Of a stretch of DNA of 64,000 bases, positions 16,879 through 25,511 are shown one piece after another. The translations under genes and the position numbers were made by a program. The stretch lies in NCBI GenBank assembly GCA_002346225.1, contig DDYY01000011.1, forward strand, positions 7,579-71,578. The letters run 5' to 3'. A model generated the notes under the pieces. The model saw only the letters and a list, made by a program, of their open reading frames with translations, was not told the origin of the DNA and made no database searches. Each line of letters opens with the position of its first letter. Within the stretch, counting starts at the first letter, position 1. Origin of the DNA: Bacteroidetes bacterium UBA3022 (GTDB taxonomy: Bacteria; Bacteroidota; Bacteroidia; Chitinophagales; BACL12).

Positions 16879-17665
16879 TGAAATATGCTCTACTACCTGA
16901 ATAAATGTACTTCAAAAAAGCGAAGAAGCCCAACTGGTGCCGGTAGACGGGGTGCTTTCTGATGGCATACAGGAAGTTCAGCATCCAGCAGGCATGGCCA
17001 TAGGTGGTGGCGATGATGGCTCCTTTCGACTGCACCAATGCGGGTGTGAAGTTGGTACCTGTGCTGTTCTCCGGGTGCGTACCGATGGCGGCGGGATAGA
17101 ACGCTATTGGTATTCCCTCGCGCATAGCATGGCGCAGCATCAGGTATTCTTCGCCGCTGATAAAGTTCGCTCCCAATCCGAAGCGTTCATCAAAACGAAC
17201 AGCTCCCTGGTCCACCGCTTTTTTTCGCAAAATAATTTCGCCGCTGCTGACTCCTCCAATGCTGCGTTGATGATGCAGCATCGGTGCCTGCGGGTAGTTT
17301 TTAAAGAACGCACCTCCGGGAGTGCGCAGCTGGAAAGTCAAAATCGCTGCGTCGGGCCAATGCGCTGCAGCTGATTCCAGGATGCTTAACAGCTCCGCGC
17401 TGAGGGTAATATCATCGTCGCAGAGATATATCCATTCGCCGGTAGCTAGTTGCAATGCGGCATTGCGTGATCTGGATAATCCCTTACCCTGCATGGTATG
17501 AAACTGCACGTGCGGGTGGGTGGCATAGAACGCGGAATAGTCGGTGGTATCGGTAATCTGGTGTATAACTATCCATTCAATGGAATCGGGTTGCTGTTGT
17601 TCCGGCAGCCGAAGGTGCTCAATCCGGTCATCGATAGTGGCAATACAAATACTAAGACGGGTCAT
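16868..17665 (-). CDS. Glycosyltransferase family 2 (divergent)
   Basis: 265 residues. It opens with SICIATIDDRIEHL and carries the GT2 motifs GLSRSRNAALQLATGEW and YLCDDDITL, the latter being the acidic metal-binding site. The C-terminal region has a cluster of aromatic residues ending in YFNGR. The N-terminal motif differs from the usual VSVIxPxYN, which marks it as a divergent member. The start overlaps the Wzy-like gene by 14 nt. It acts with that polymerase and the next GT2 gene in one polysaccharide operon. Confidence 0.85.
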   Translation of the reverse strand: MTRLSICIATIDDRIEHLRLPEQQQPDSIEWIVIHQITDTTDYSAFYATHPHVQFHTMQGKGLSRSRNAALQLATGEWIYLCDDDITLSAELLSILESAAAHWPDAAILTFQLRTPGGAFFKNYPQAPMLHHQRSIGGVSSGEIILRKKAVDQGAVRFDERFGLGANFISGEEYLMLRHAMREGIPIAFYPAAIGTHPENSTGTNFTPALVQSKGAIIATTYGHACWMLNFLYAIRKHPVYRHQLGFFAFLKYIYSGSRAYFNGR

Positions 17666-18842
17666 TGTCCCATCTTTTATTCAGCCATCCTGCCACGGTG
17701 GCCGATGCAGGAACCATCAGCATCAGCACGAGCGGCATTCTGTGGCGGACAGCTCCGGTGATGTGAAATTCATACAGTGCGAAAATGACGGCAAACACCA
17801 ATGCGAACAGCAGGTATGCTTTATTCTTGCTCCATACGGAAGGACCTCCCGCTGCAATCAGCAATAACAACACGACCACAAAAACCATATCCAGCGTGGC
17901 AAACGTCATATCAGAGAAGTCATGCGCAGAAAAAACAGGTAGGGGAGACAGTAAAAACTGCAACACCAAAAATGGGATGTCCAGCAGCATATCGCCATAC
18001 GTCTGCCAGTATACATTACCGTAAGTCTGGGTGCCGGCATCCACCAGGTAATCGTTGCGGAGTTGCGCCAGTGCCTCCGGAGAGAAGGATTCACCGAGCA
18101 CCAGGAAGCGCAGGAACAGCACAGCGGCTATTGCTATGCCTGCTACTGCGGCAGCGCGCAACCATGTTGCCATTGGTCTTTTCCAGATAAGCAATACAGC
18201 CGTGACCGGAATAACCGCGATCAGTAACTGCATGCGCAATAAAAGGAGCAACAGCGCACCGACCAACAAGTGAAAAGCTTTACCCACGTGCAGGAGTCGT
18301 ACAACACCCGTGAGGTAGATACCCATTGCCAGCAGGATATAGGCTTCGCGCAGGGGAACAGCGATATACATGAATGCCGCGGGCCACAGGAGCAGGAACA
18401 GGGACATCACGTATTGTTGTGCTTCCTTCCGCTTTTCCCGGGTGATGATGCATCCGGAAATAAAAAACTGCATACCGAGGATGTAAAATAAAATATTGAA
18501 AAAGGTAAATATGACAGGACTGTTCAGACAGAGTATGCCAATTCCTATGGACAGATAATAGATGGCTAACACGTTGACGGATGACGTTTCGGGATACAAA
18601 CCGGTAGTAATCATGTAGCTGTACAGGTGGGTATCCGGCATAAACGGCATGAAGTCGAACAAGCTGTCGGCAATAATGCAGGCGCAATACAGCAGGAAGG
18701 TGAGCATGGTAATGCGCGTGGTTCTTGCAGAAAGTCCAAAGCCCACCCTGCCGATTCTATCAATCAGGTAGGAGAAAAAAACAATGTAGATGAGATAGAT
18801 GAGGTAATCGTACCAAAGTATCTCGAGGAGGTATTCTTTCAA
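17652..18842 (-). CDS. Wzy/EpsG-like polysaccharide polymerase
   Basis: 396 residues with about 10-12 membrane helices and short loops. The segment FMPDTHLYSYMITTG after the third helix and PLREAYILLAMG in the middle resemble EpsG/Wzy-type polymerases, which join oligosaccharide repeats on the outer face of the inner membrane. Sequence conservation in this family is low, so the call rests on topology and on its position next to GT2 genes and flippases. It is the first gene of a minus-strand operon running to 14086. No clear promoter box is visible in the 44 nt it shares with the divergent GT4 gene. Confidence 0.65.
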   Translation of the reverse strand: MKEYLLEILWYDYLIYLIYIVFFSYLIDRIGRVGFGLSARTTRITMLTFLLYCACIIADSLFDFMPFMPDTHLYSYMITTGLYPETSSVNVLAIYYLSIGIGILCLNSPVIFTFFNILFYILGMQFFISGCIITREKRKEAQQYVMSLFLLLWPAAFMYIAVPLREAYILLAMGIYLTGVVRLLHVGKAFHLLVGALLLLLLRMQLLIAVIPVTAVLLIWKRPMATWLRAAAVAGIAIAAVLFLRFLVLGESFSPEALAQLRNDYLVDAGTQTYGNVYWQTYGDMLLDIPFLVLQFLLSPLPVFSAHDFSDMTFATLDMVFVVVLLLLIAAGGPSVWSKNKAYLLFALVFAVIFALYEFHITGAVRHRMPLVLMLMVPASATVAGWLNKRWDNDPS

Positions 18843-18849
18843 GTAAGAG

Positions 18850-18881
18850 TTGATTATGTCGGGGTAAAAATATTACTTTCG
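18850..18881 (+). promoter_or_regulatory. Promoter of the GT4 gene, adjacent to the start codon
   Basis: TTG (18850-18852), 21 nt, TACTTTCG (18874-18881; one mismatch to TAnnTTTG). The ATG at 18887 follows after 5 nt, which predicts a leaderless mRNA. Confidence 0.55.
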
Positions 18882-18886
18882 CTTCG

Positions 18887-19927
18887 ATGAGTGAAACATC
18901 GGTGGCTTTTTTATACCCATCGCATTTTCCTGTAACGGGAGGTTCTTCCCTGCACGGCTATTATCTGGCAAAAGAACTCACAGGGTTAGGGTATCAGCTG
19001 CATACCTTTTCCGGCCTTCCCGATGGTTTTACTGCCCATCATCCGCAACATCCACTTTACCGGCTATGGACCATCGCCCAAAGCGATATTGTCTATATCA
19101 GGGTGAGCCTGGAAGGGAAAGGCCCCGGTCTGGTACCATGGCTGAAGCGCATGGGCAAACGCGTGGTGGTGGAGCTCAACGGGCCTACCGATGAGCTGAA
19201 AGTTACGCGGGGTGCCACTTCAGATGAGGTGGCAAGGTTAGACGCTCATCTGCGCAAGTGCCTGCTTCCGGCAGATGCGATTATCACCATCAGCGACGAA
19301 ATGGTACAATGGTGCCGACAGGTTATTGGTCATGCCGACATTACCGGCATAGAAAACGGTGGTTATCGTTACGAGGAGAACGCTGCAGAGGCAGGACACG
19401 CTATACGGCAATTGGTTAATGCCCTTCGGGCAGAAGGCAAGCAGATTATTCTATGGAGTGGAAATGCATGGCCCTGGCAGGGTATCGAATGGTTGCGGGA
19501 GATAGTGGAAAAAGCCCCTGCCACCATGGCGTTTATCCTGGTCAGCAATGAGCCGGAGTCCTTACAGGTGTCTCCTCAACAAGCAACGGTACACACTTTT
19601 TCAACCTTGCCCAATGCCGATATGCGTTATCTTGTTGCAGCTGCAGACGCCGGGCTTGCGGTGTACGGCGATTATTCGTGGTTCAGAACGGGAGCATTCT
19701 ACGGCAGCTCCCTGAAAATGTATGAATACCTGGCGAACCGTTGCTGGGTGGCAGGTAATTATCCGCTGAGCACCGCACCGCACTATGCGAATTTGTCGGG
19801 GATAACTGAGTTACTCGAATGGCTGGGAAGCAGGCAGGGAGAGCGCGTTCCGGCCGATTGGCCTTACCGAACCTGGAGACAGGTCGCCGAAGAAACATCT
19901 GAAGTAATTGAAAGGGTAATATTATGA
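18887..19927 (+). CDS. Glycosyltransferase, GT4-like (GT-B fold)
   Basis: 346 residues. The N-terminal half (VAFLYPSHFPVTGGSSLHGYYLAKELTGLGY) is the acceptor domain of GT4-type enzymes with its Gly-rich loop. The C-terminal half has the donor-side segment GIEWLREIVEKAP and the KMYEYLA motif that ends the nucleotide-sugar site. It probably adds one sugar of the local polysaccharide. It begins a plus-strand operon: its stop overlaps the next start by 4 nt (ATGA). Confidence 0.85.
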   Translation: MSETSVAFLYPSHFPVTGGSSLHGYYLAKELTGLGYQLHTFSGLPDGFTAHHPQHPLYRLWTIAQSDIVYIRVSLEGKGPGLVPWLKRMGKRVVVELNGPTDELKVTRGATSDEVARLDAHLRKCLLPADAIITISDEMVQWCRQVIGHADITGIENGGYRYEENAAEAGHAIRQLVNALRAEGKQIILWSGNAWPWQGIEWLREIVEKAPATMAFILVSNEPESLQVSPQQATVHTFSTLPNADMRYLVAAADAGLAVYGDYSWFRTGAFYGSSLKMYEYLANRCWVAGNYPLSTAPHYANLSGITELLEWLGSRQGERVPADWPYRTWRQVAEETSEVIERVIL

Positions 19928-20748
19928 TGCATCTGTCCTATCTCAAGAAAAAACGCATTTGGCTCCTGGCACTCGCCGTGGGTATCGGTTTTTATATCGT
20001 TTTATTTGTTATTGATACACTGCTTCCCGAGCAACAGGATATAGCATCGGCCATGGCCATAGCATGGATCAGCGGCTGGGTGCTCTTCTGGGCCAGGCAG
20101 CTGTGGGTACAACAGGAGGTATTGCATACACGGTCGATGCGCTGGCAGGAAGCGTGGCAAAGTATCAGGTCGTGGATGCCGAATCTGGGCGCACTGCCAC
20201 CGGCCACTGGTTTTTCCATTGCTCCGGATGCCGCATTACATATGTTGAGGGAATTGCATGCCCGTAAGCCTGAAGTGGTGATGGAGCTGGGAGCAGGACT
20301 GTCCACTTATCTCATGGCAGCGCTGATACAACAGGAAGGGCTGTCTACTAAGATTCTTTCCATAGAATCAGATATGGCTTACCTGCAGCAGGTGGAGAAA
20401 GAGCTGAAGGCAAAAGGACTGGATGCCTGTGTGCAATTGGTACATGCTCCCCTGGAACCAATCGAAGTGGAAGGCACTACCTACCCATGGTATACGCTCC
20501 CCGAAACATTACCTGCAATAGATATGCTTATTATCGACGGACCACCGGAGCGGACAGGTAAGATTGCCAGATACCCCGCTATTCCGGTATTGGCTGGTCG
20601 CTTAACGCCGCAGGCATTGGTAATAGCAGATGATGCCGACCGCAAGGATGTCCGCGACTGTATTGCCTTGTGGAACCGAAACAAGGAATGGACGGTGCAA
20701 TACCATCCTCTAACCAGAGAAATTGCTACGCTGTCGCGCCATGCATGA
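19924..20748 (+). CDS. Membrane-anchored class I SAM-methyltransferase-like protein
   Basis: 274 residues. Two hydrophobic helices (about 12-30 and 39-55) anchor the N-terminus. The rest is a Rossmann-like methyltransferase domain with motif I VVMELGAGLSTYL (about 119-131), an acidic end of strand 2 (ILSIESD) and IDMLIIDGPPERTG as the motif IV region. It may methylate a sugar residue or carrier-linked glycan at the membrane, given its position between two glycosyltransferase genes. That role is inferred from context; the substrate is unknown. It is coupled to the upstream GT4 gene and overlaps the next gene by 8 nt. Confidence 0.75.
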   Translation: MMHLSYLKKKRIWLLALAVGIGFYIVLFVIDTLLPEQQDIASAMAIAWISGWVLFWARQLWVQQEVLHTRSMRWQEAWQSIRSWMPNLGALPPATGFSIAPDAALHMLRELHARKPEVVMELGAGLSTYLMAALIQQEGLSTKILSIESDMAYLQQVEKELKAKGLDACVQLVHAPLEPIEVEGTTYPWYTLPETLPAIDMLIIDGPPERTGKIARYPAIPVLAGRLTPQALVIADDADRKDVRDCIALWNRNKEWTVQYHPLTREIATLSRHA

Positions 20749-21667
20749 ATTAGAAAAGCGCATATCTGTTGTTATTCCCGTATATCAAGCCGGGCAATAT
20801 GTAACTGCGGCAGTGGAGTCTGCAGTACAACATACCTGTGTAGAGGAAGTGCTTCTTATTGAAGACGGTTCTACCGATAATTCTCTGGAGATATGCCGAC
20901 AACTGGCATACCAGTATCCGAAAGTTCAGTTGCTGACCCACGGAGCGGGTATCAACAAGGGTGCAGGTCCCTCCAGGAATCTGGGTATCCGCGCGGCGCG
21001 ATGTGCGTGGATTGCATTTTTAGATGCGGATGACAGGTGGCTGGCTGAGCGCTTTGATGTTACCTGGAAAACGCTGGAAGCTCATCCTGACGCCGACGGG
21101 GTTTATGAATGTCTGGGCATCCACTATGAAGATGCTGCCCTGGCCGGTCAATGGCGCCGGCAGATGGGATTTGAAACGACCACCTTGCGGGAAGCGGTAG
21201 CGCCGGAGGAACTGATATATGCCATGGCACCTTTAGGGAAGCTGGGCTGGTTCAGTGGTGATGCGCTGCTCGTAAAAAAAACGCTGCTGCTGGAATGTGG
21301 TTTGTATTCATCACTGCCACTGAATCAGGATACCGAGTTGTTTATGAAACTGGCCCTCAAGGGAAGGCTGTACCCCGGAAATATACAAACTCCCGTGGCT
21401 GTCCGCAGGGTACATGCGCGCAACAGAATAAGTGGCGACAGTCGCGCATTGTATGCTAACCGTCTGCTGTTGTGGAAAGCTTTTAGCACCTGGTGTCTGA
21501 GCGAAGGCTACCGTGGTCGCCTGATCAGGAAGGTATGGTGGCAATGGCTCCGGGTGGTGATTGTACATGGAAAGAAAACCACCGGATGGACAGGCAAGCT
21601 AAAAGCGCTCCTGGGTTCCATCCCGCAGTTGCTGCAGCCGCGCCTGCTGCTTCGGATGTTTGGTTGA
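20741..21667 (+). CDS. Glycosyltransferase family 2
   Basis: 308 residues. ISVVIPVYQAGQYVTAAVES, LIEDGSTDNSLEIC, GAGPSRNLGIR and AFLDADDRWL are textbook GT2 motifs, with Asp-Ala-Asp as the metal site. The frame can open 6 codons earlier (20723), but the ATG at 20741 starts just before the motif and overlaps the previous stop by 8 nt. It is last of the three-gene plus-strand operon and meets the flippase gene stop-to-stop with no gap. Confidence 0.9.
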   Translation: MHELEKRISVVIPVYQAGQYVTAAVESAVQHTCVEEVLLIEDGSTDNSLEICRQLAYQYPKVQLLTHGAGINKGAGPSRNLGIRAARCAWIAFLDADDRWLAERFDVTWKTLEAHPDADGVYECLGIHYEDAALAGQWRRQMGFETTTLREAVAPEELIYAMAPLGKLGWFSGDALLVKKTLLLECGLYSSLPLNQDTELFMKLALKGRLYPGNIQTPVAVRRVHARNRISGDSRALYANRLLLWKAFSTWCLSEGYRGRLIRKVWWQWLRVVIVHGKKTTGWTGKLKALLGSIPQLLQPRLLLRMFG

Positions 21668-23023
21668 TTAACGTATCCGCAGCTTTCGGATTTCCCGGAT
21701 AGCCGGAATGATCATCAATACACTCAGAAAGTTTTTGGTCTGACTTAGGAAGATTTTTCTTGTGGAGCGGAAAAGTGCAAAGGCAAAGTAATAGGCAAAT
21801 GCATAGCTGATGAGGGTAGCGTAGGCAGCGCCCATGATGCCATATCGTGGTATAAGCAGAAGGTTCAGCAAGATATTAGACAAGGCACCCAGCCCGGAGT
21901 AATACATCCAGTACTGTTGTTTCTTTTCCAGTACAAGCCATCTGTTGGAAATGGAACCCAGAAAAATAAATACACAGGAGAAAATATGCACCTGCAGAAC
22001 ATTTACGGAAAAATTATAATCTGTCCCGAATATCAGTTGAATGATAAACGGTGCAAACAGGGCCACCGGGATGGCTACTATCAGAGCAATGGAGAGGAGG
22101 AGTATGTAGGCCTGATTGATACGTGTTGCAAATAAATCCTTGCTCTCTTTGTAGGCGTTAACTATGGCAGGGAACAGGGAGCCAGCCAGAATCCAGGGGA
22201 TGGAAATCCACACTTCAGATAAACGCACTGCCGCTGCATACCAGCCCACAGCACTGGCATCTAGCATATCTTGCAGCATTACCTGATCGATTTTCATATA
22301 TACGGTAACGAACAGTCCCGAGAACAGCGATGGCCAGGATTCTTTCAGGAGTTGACGTGCATAGGTAGTGTCCAGCTTCCAACCGGAAATAGCAGCCTCG
22401 GAGTTGCGCAAGAAACGGGTGAGGATACTGCCAATGATAATGGCGTCCAGTGGCAGCAAGTAAATGAACCATGCCAAAGGCTGTTCGCTGAAGATGAAGA
22501 TAACCCGCAGGATATTCACCCCCACCAGCGAAACCATTTGCGCCTGTACAGTGCGTTTGGAGGCTACTTTCGCCTGGTAGTAAGCGTTGATGATTTCCGC
22601 CGATTTGGTAATCGTTTGCACAGAAGCTATCAGAAGCAACCAACGCACTGCTGCCGCATCTTCGATGAAAAAAGTGCAGAGCGCTACCAGCAGGAACGCT
22701 ACGATACTACCAACGATTTTGAGAAAAAATCCAGAACCCATGGCAACTGCAGGCGTGGCTGTACCGGAAAGCATATCCTTCACCACCACAGAAGATATGC
22801 CCAGGGTTGACAGCGCAGCAAACAATCCTACAAAGCTGATAACATAGTTATAGGTCCCGTAATTTTCAGGGCCCAGGTAACGGGCTACCATTCCTCCCAC
22901 CACCAAGGAAACCAGCATTTGAACCACCCGCGCCATCAGTAGCCAGGAGGTATTGAGGAAATAGCGCTTCAAACCCGATTCCCGGACAAACAGGTTGTGT
23001 ATGATTTTTTGCAGCAATGACAT
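21668..23023 (-). CDS. Wzx-like polysaccharide flippase (MOP superfamily)
   Basis: 451 residues with 12-14 membrane helices. The N-terminal segment LNTSWLLMARVVQMLVSLVVGGMVARYLGPENYGTYNY is the polysaccharide transport family signature. It should flip lipid-linked repeat units to the periplasmic face. It is the last gene of the six-gene minus-strand operon starting at 28508. Its start overlaps the stop of a second flippase gene by 1 nt. Confidence 0.88.
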   Translation of the reverse strand: MSLLQKIIHNLFVRESGLKRYFLNTSWLLMARVVQMLVSLVVGGMVARYLGPENYGTYNYVISFVGLFAALSTLGISSVVVKDMLSGTATPAVAMGSGFFLKIVGSIVAFLLVALCTFFIEDAAAVRWLLLIASVQTITKSAEIINAYYQAKVASKRTVQAQMVSLVGVNILRVIFIFSEQPLAWFIYLLPLDAIIIGSILTRFLRNSEAAISGWKLDTTYARQLLKESWPSLFSGLFVTVYMKIDQVMLQDMLDASAVGWYAAAVRLSEVWISIPWILAGSLFPAIVNAYKESKDLFATRINQAYILLLSIALIVAIPVALFAPFIIQLIFGTDYNFSVNVLQVHIFSCVFIFLGSISNRWLVLEKKQQYWMYYSGLGALSNILLNLLLIPRYGIMGAAYATLISYAFAYYFAFALFRSTRKIFLSQTKNFLSVLMIIPAIREIRKLRIR

Positions 23024-24315
23024 CAGTTCCGGTTTAAGCGCCTTTTGGTCTTGAGCAACACTATCTGTTGGGTTTCAGGCGTGTCGTTGGAAAGATACAG
23101 CTTGAGCAGCAAAACCAGCAACATACTTACGAGTGTGGAAATGGCCGCACCCATAATGCCCAGGGGAGGTATGAGAATAAAATTAAGCACCATGTTCACG
23201 CCGGCGGCTATAAGGGTGGCATACACGATAGACTTGTCCCGCTTGCGAACATATAATACATAATGAAATACAAGAGACATGTTGAAAACCATCTCAGTGA
23301 CGCACATGACAATGAATACATCCAGTTCTGCGTAAAATTCATCTTTGCCGAGAAAGCCAATAATGGGCGTAATAAGCACTGCCAGAAAAGCAAAGGAAAG
23401 CACCGTATAAAAAAGCATGTTCTTCGTAAATGCGGCATGCGCAAACCGGTATTTCTTGTTGCTGCTATGAAAGTATTCGATGAGCTTGGGAGAGAAAATG
23501 ATGACCACTGCAGTATGCCCGATAATTTCAATCAGATTGGCCATGTTAGCGTAAAAGGTATAGATACCCACCTCCTGGGTGGAATGGTAGAAAGCGATGA
23601 AATAGCGGTCTGCGAGTTCTATCAGTTTGAAAGCGATGGTCGCCATGAAAAACAACATACTCACACGGATGCCTTTTTTAATCCAGTTCCAGTTGATGGG
23701 TATGCGTTTCCTTTCGAAGGGTATCTTGCTTAAAAAGTAGAGGGAAATTACAGCCGCACCAACACCTCCCAGCATCCAGGAAAGCAAGGCCACCTTGAGG
23801 GTTTTGATTTCTTCAAACCCCATGAACCAAATGAGCACAATCAGGTAGGCCCACAAACCGGTGCGCAGAAACAAGATGACATTCGCAATAAGTGGCTTGG
23901 CGAAGACTACGAATATGCGGTAAGATTCCTGTGCGAAATGCTCTAGGATAAGTATTAAGTAAAAGAAAAATATGAACTTGATGGACAGCAGCTGAAATAC
24001 AAACAACAGACTGAGCAAAGGAAAAAGAATGGCGTAACCTATCAGATAAAAGACCATCTGGTCGCGCAGCATGGCGCCCCTTTTTTCAATAGGATATTCC
24101 AGCAGACTTCTGGTGGAATAGGTGTAGAAGTCGAGACCTACAAGGTAGAGACTCAGCGCAATGGATGTAGTGAAAAGCCCCCATTCTCCCAGCTGGTCTG
24201 TGGTGAGGTTTTTTGCCAGAAAGATGATGAAAATGAATTTACCGCCCAGGGTCACTCCCCTTATAAATAGGTTGGATGAAACCAGCCGGAACCGATGGTG
24301 CCATTTTTCATTCAC
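23023..24315 (-). CDS. Second Wzx-like flippase (MOP superfamily)
   Basis: 430 residues, 12-14 membrane helices. The N-terminus FIRGVTLGGKFIFIIFLAKNLTTDQLGEWGLF has the same flippase signature as the next gene, but the two proteins are clearly diverged, so this is not a recent duplication. The start is GTG (24315), overlapping the MFS stop as GTGA. The C-terminus is very basic (LLKTKRRLNRN). Having two flippases in tandem suggests two different lipid-linked substrates or that one has another role. Confidence 0.85.
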   Translation of the reverse strand: MNEKWHHRFRLVSSNLFIRGVTLGGKFIFIIFLAKNLTTDQLGEWGLFTTSIALSLYLVGLDFYTYSTRSLLEYPIEKRGAMLRDQMVFYLIGYAILFPLLSLLFVFQLLSIKFIFFFYLILILEHFAQESYRIFVVFAKPLIANVILFLRTGLWAYLIVLIWFMGFEEIKTLKVALLSWMLGGVGAAVISLYFLSKIPFERKRIPINWNWIKKGIRVSMLFFMATIAFKLIELADRYFIAFYHSTQEVGIYTFYANMANLIEIIGHTAVVIIFSPKLIEYFHSSNKKYRFAHAAFTKNMLFYTVLSFAFLAVLITPIIGFLGKDEFYAELDVFIVMCVTEMVFNMSLVFHYVLYVRKRDKSIVYATLIAAGVNMVLNFILIPPLGIMGAAISTLVSMLLVLLLKLYLSNDTPETQQIVLLKTKRRLNRN

Positions 24316-25511
24316 AGCGCTGCCTTTTTATCGGATAATAAGTCAGCGGGTTGTATGGCAATGCCGATAAAAACAACAGCAGCAGCCAGCGCGGTAATAC
24401 CAAAGGCCCACACGGCACCTGCCTGCCACCAGATCAAACCTGCCATGCTACTGGCAAAGAAGGCAGCCATACCTGTAACTGAGCTGTAAAGACCCATGGC
24501 GTTTCCGGTATCTGATTTTTTTGCCTGCAATGCAATCCATGCCTTGGCAATACCATCGGTAGCCGCGGCGTAGAGTCCGTATCCAAAGAAAAGCAACCAG
24601 TATATGCCCGGTTGTGTGTTGATGGCAAAGCCGAGGTATACCAGAATATATATGCCGATGCCTGCAAGGAATGTTCGCCGGAGTCCCCATCTGTCAGCCA
24701 GCATGCCCAGTGGAAAGCTGAATAACGCAAAGACGATATTGTAGAAGATATAAACGGTCAGTACGAGTGTTTCATCAGCTCCGCTCTCTTTCATTTTCAA
24801 CAGCAACAGCACATCAGAACTGTTGAACAAGGCAAAAAGTAACAGGAATTTCAGCAGGTACCTGTAGGATGTATTTCCTTTTTTGTAATACTTGAAGTAA
24901 GAGAACAACGCAATTTTCTCCTCTTTCTTCGGTGCCGATTTCTTTTCCTTCAGGAGCAAGAGCAGCGATACGCTGATAAGCCCGGGGCCGAAAGCCAGGA
25001 GAAAAAGTCCCTTGTAATCTTCCGGTCGCCATTGCAGGTACAGCAGTGCCAGCAGAGGACCCATGACGGCACCCAGGGTGTCCAGTGCTCTGTGGAATCC
25101 GAAAACACGTGCCTTAGTTTCGGGCGCTGAAAGGTCGGAAAGCAGGGCATCTCTTGCACCCGTGCGTGTTCCCTTTCCAAGGCGGTCGATAAATCTTGCG
25201 CCAAAAATCCACAATGGCAATGCTGATACGGCCAGCAGTGGTTTGGATACAGCACTCAAAAAGTAGCCCCACCGAACAAAGGGCAGTCGGTTTCCTCTGA
25301 TATCTGACAGTTGACCGAAGTATCCTTTTCCTATACCGGCGGTGGTCTCTGCCAACCCTTCCAGGAGGCCAATGAGAAAGACACTGAATCCAATACTTGA
25401 AAGATATACCGGCATGACAGGATACAGCATTTCGCTTGCTATATCGGCAAAGCAACTTACTAGACTCAGGATGAGCACCGGTCTGGTTATGTAAGCCAAC
25501 TTTTTACGCAT
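24312..25511 (-). CDS. Major facilitator superfamily transporter
   Basis: 399 residues with 12 predicted helices. The segments GKGYFGQLSDIRGNR (motif A-like, between helices 2 and 3) and DRLGKGTRTGARDALLSD are characteristic of an MFS subgroup of uncharacterised drug- or metabolite-type transporters. The substrate cannot be deduced. It is coupled to the copper monooxygenase-like gene (TAATG overlap) and to the flippase gene downstream (GTGA overlap), so it is made together with both. Confidence 0.88.
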   Translation of the reverse strand: MRKKLAYITRPVLILSLVSCFADIASEMLYPVMPVYLSSIGFSVFLIGLLEGLAETTAGIGKGYFGQLSDIRGNRLPFVRWGYFLSAVSKPLLAVSALPLWIFGARFIDRLGKGTRTGARDALLSDLSAPETKARVFGFHRALDTLGAVMGPLLALLYLQWRPEDYKGLFLLAFGPGLISVSLLLLLKEKKSAPKKEEKIALFSYFKYYKKGNTSYRYLLKFLLLFALFNSSDVLLLLKMKESGADETLVLTVYIFYNIVFALFSFPLGMLADRWGLRRTFLAGIGIYILVYLGFAINTQPGIYWLLFFGYGLYAAATDGIAKAWIALQAKKSDTGNAMGLYSSVTGMAAFFASSMAGLIWWQAGAVWAFGITALAAAVVFIGIAIQPADLLSDKKAAL

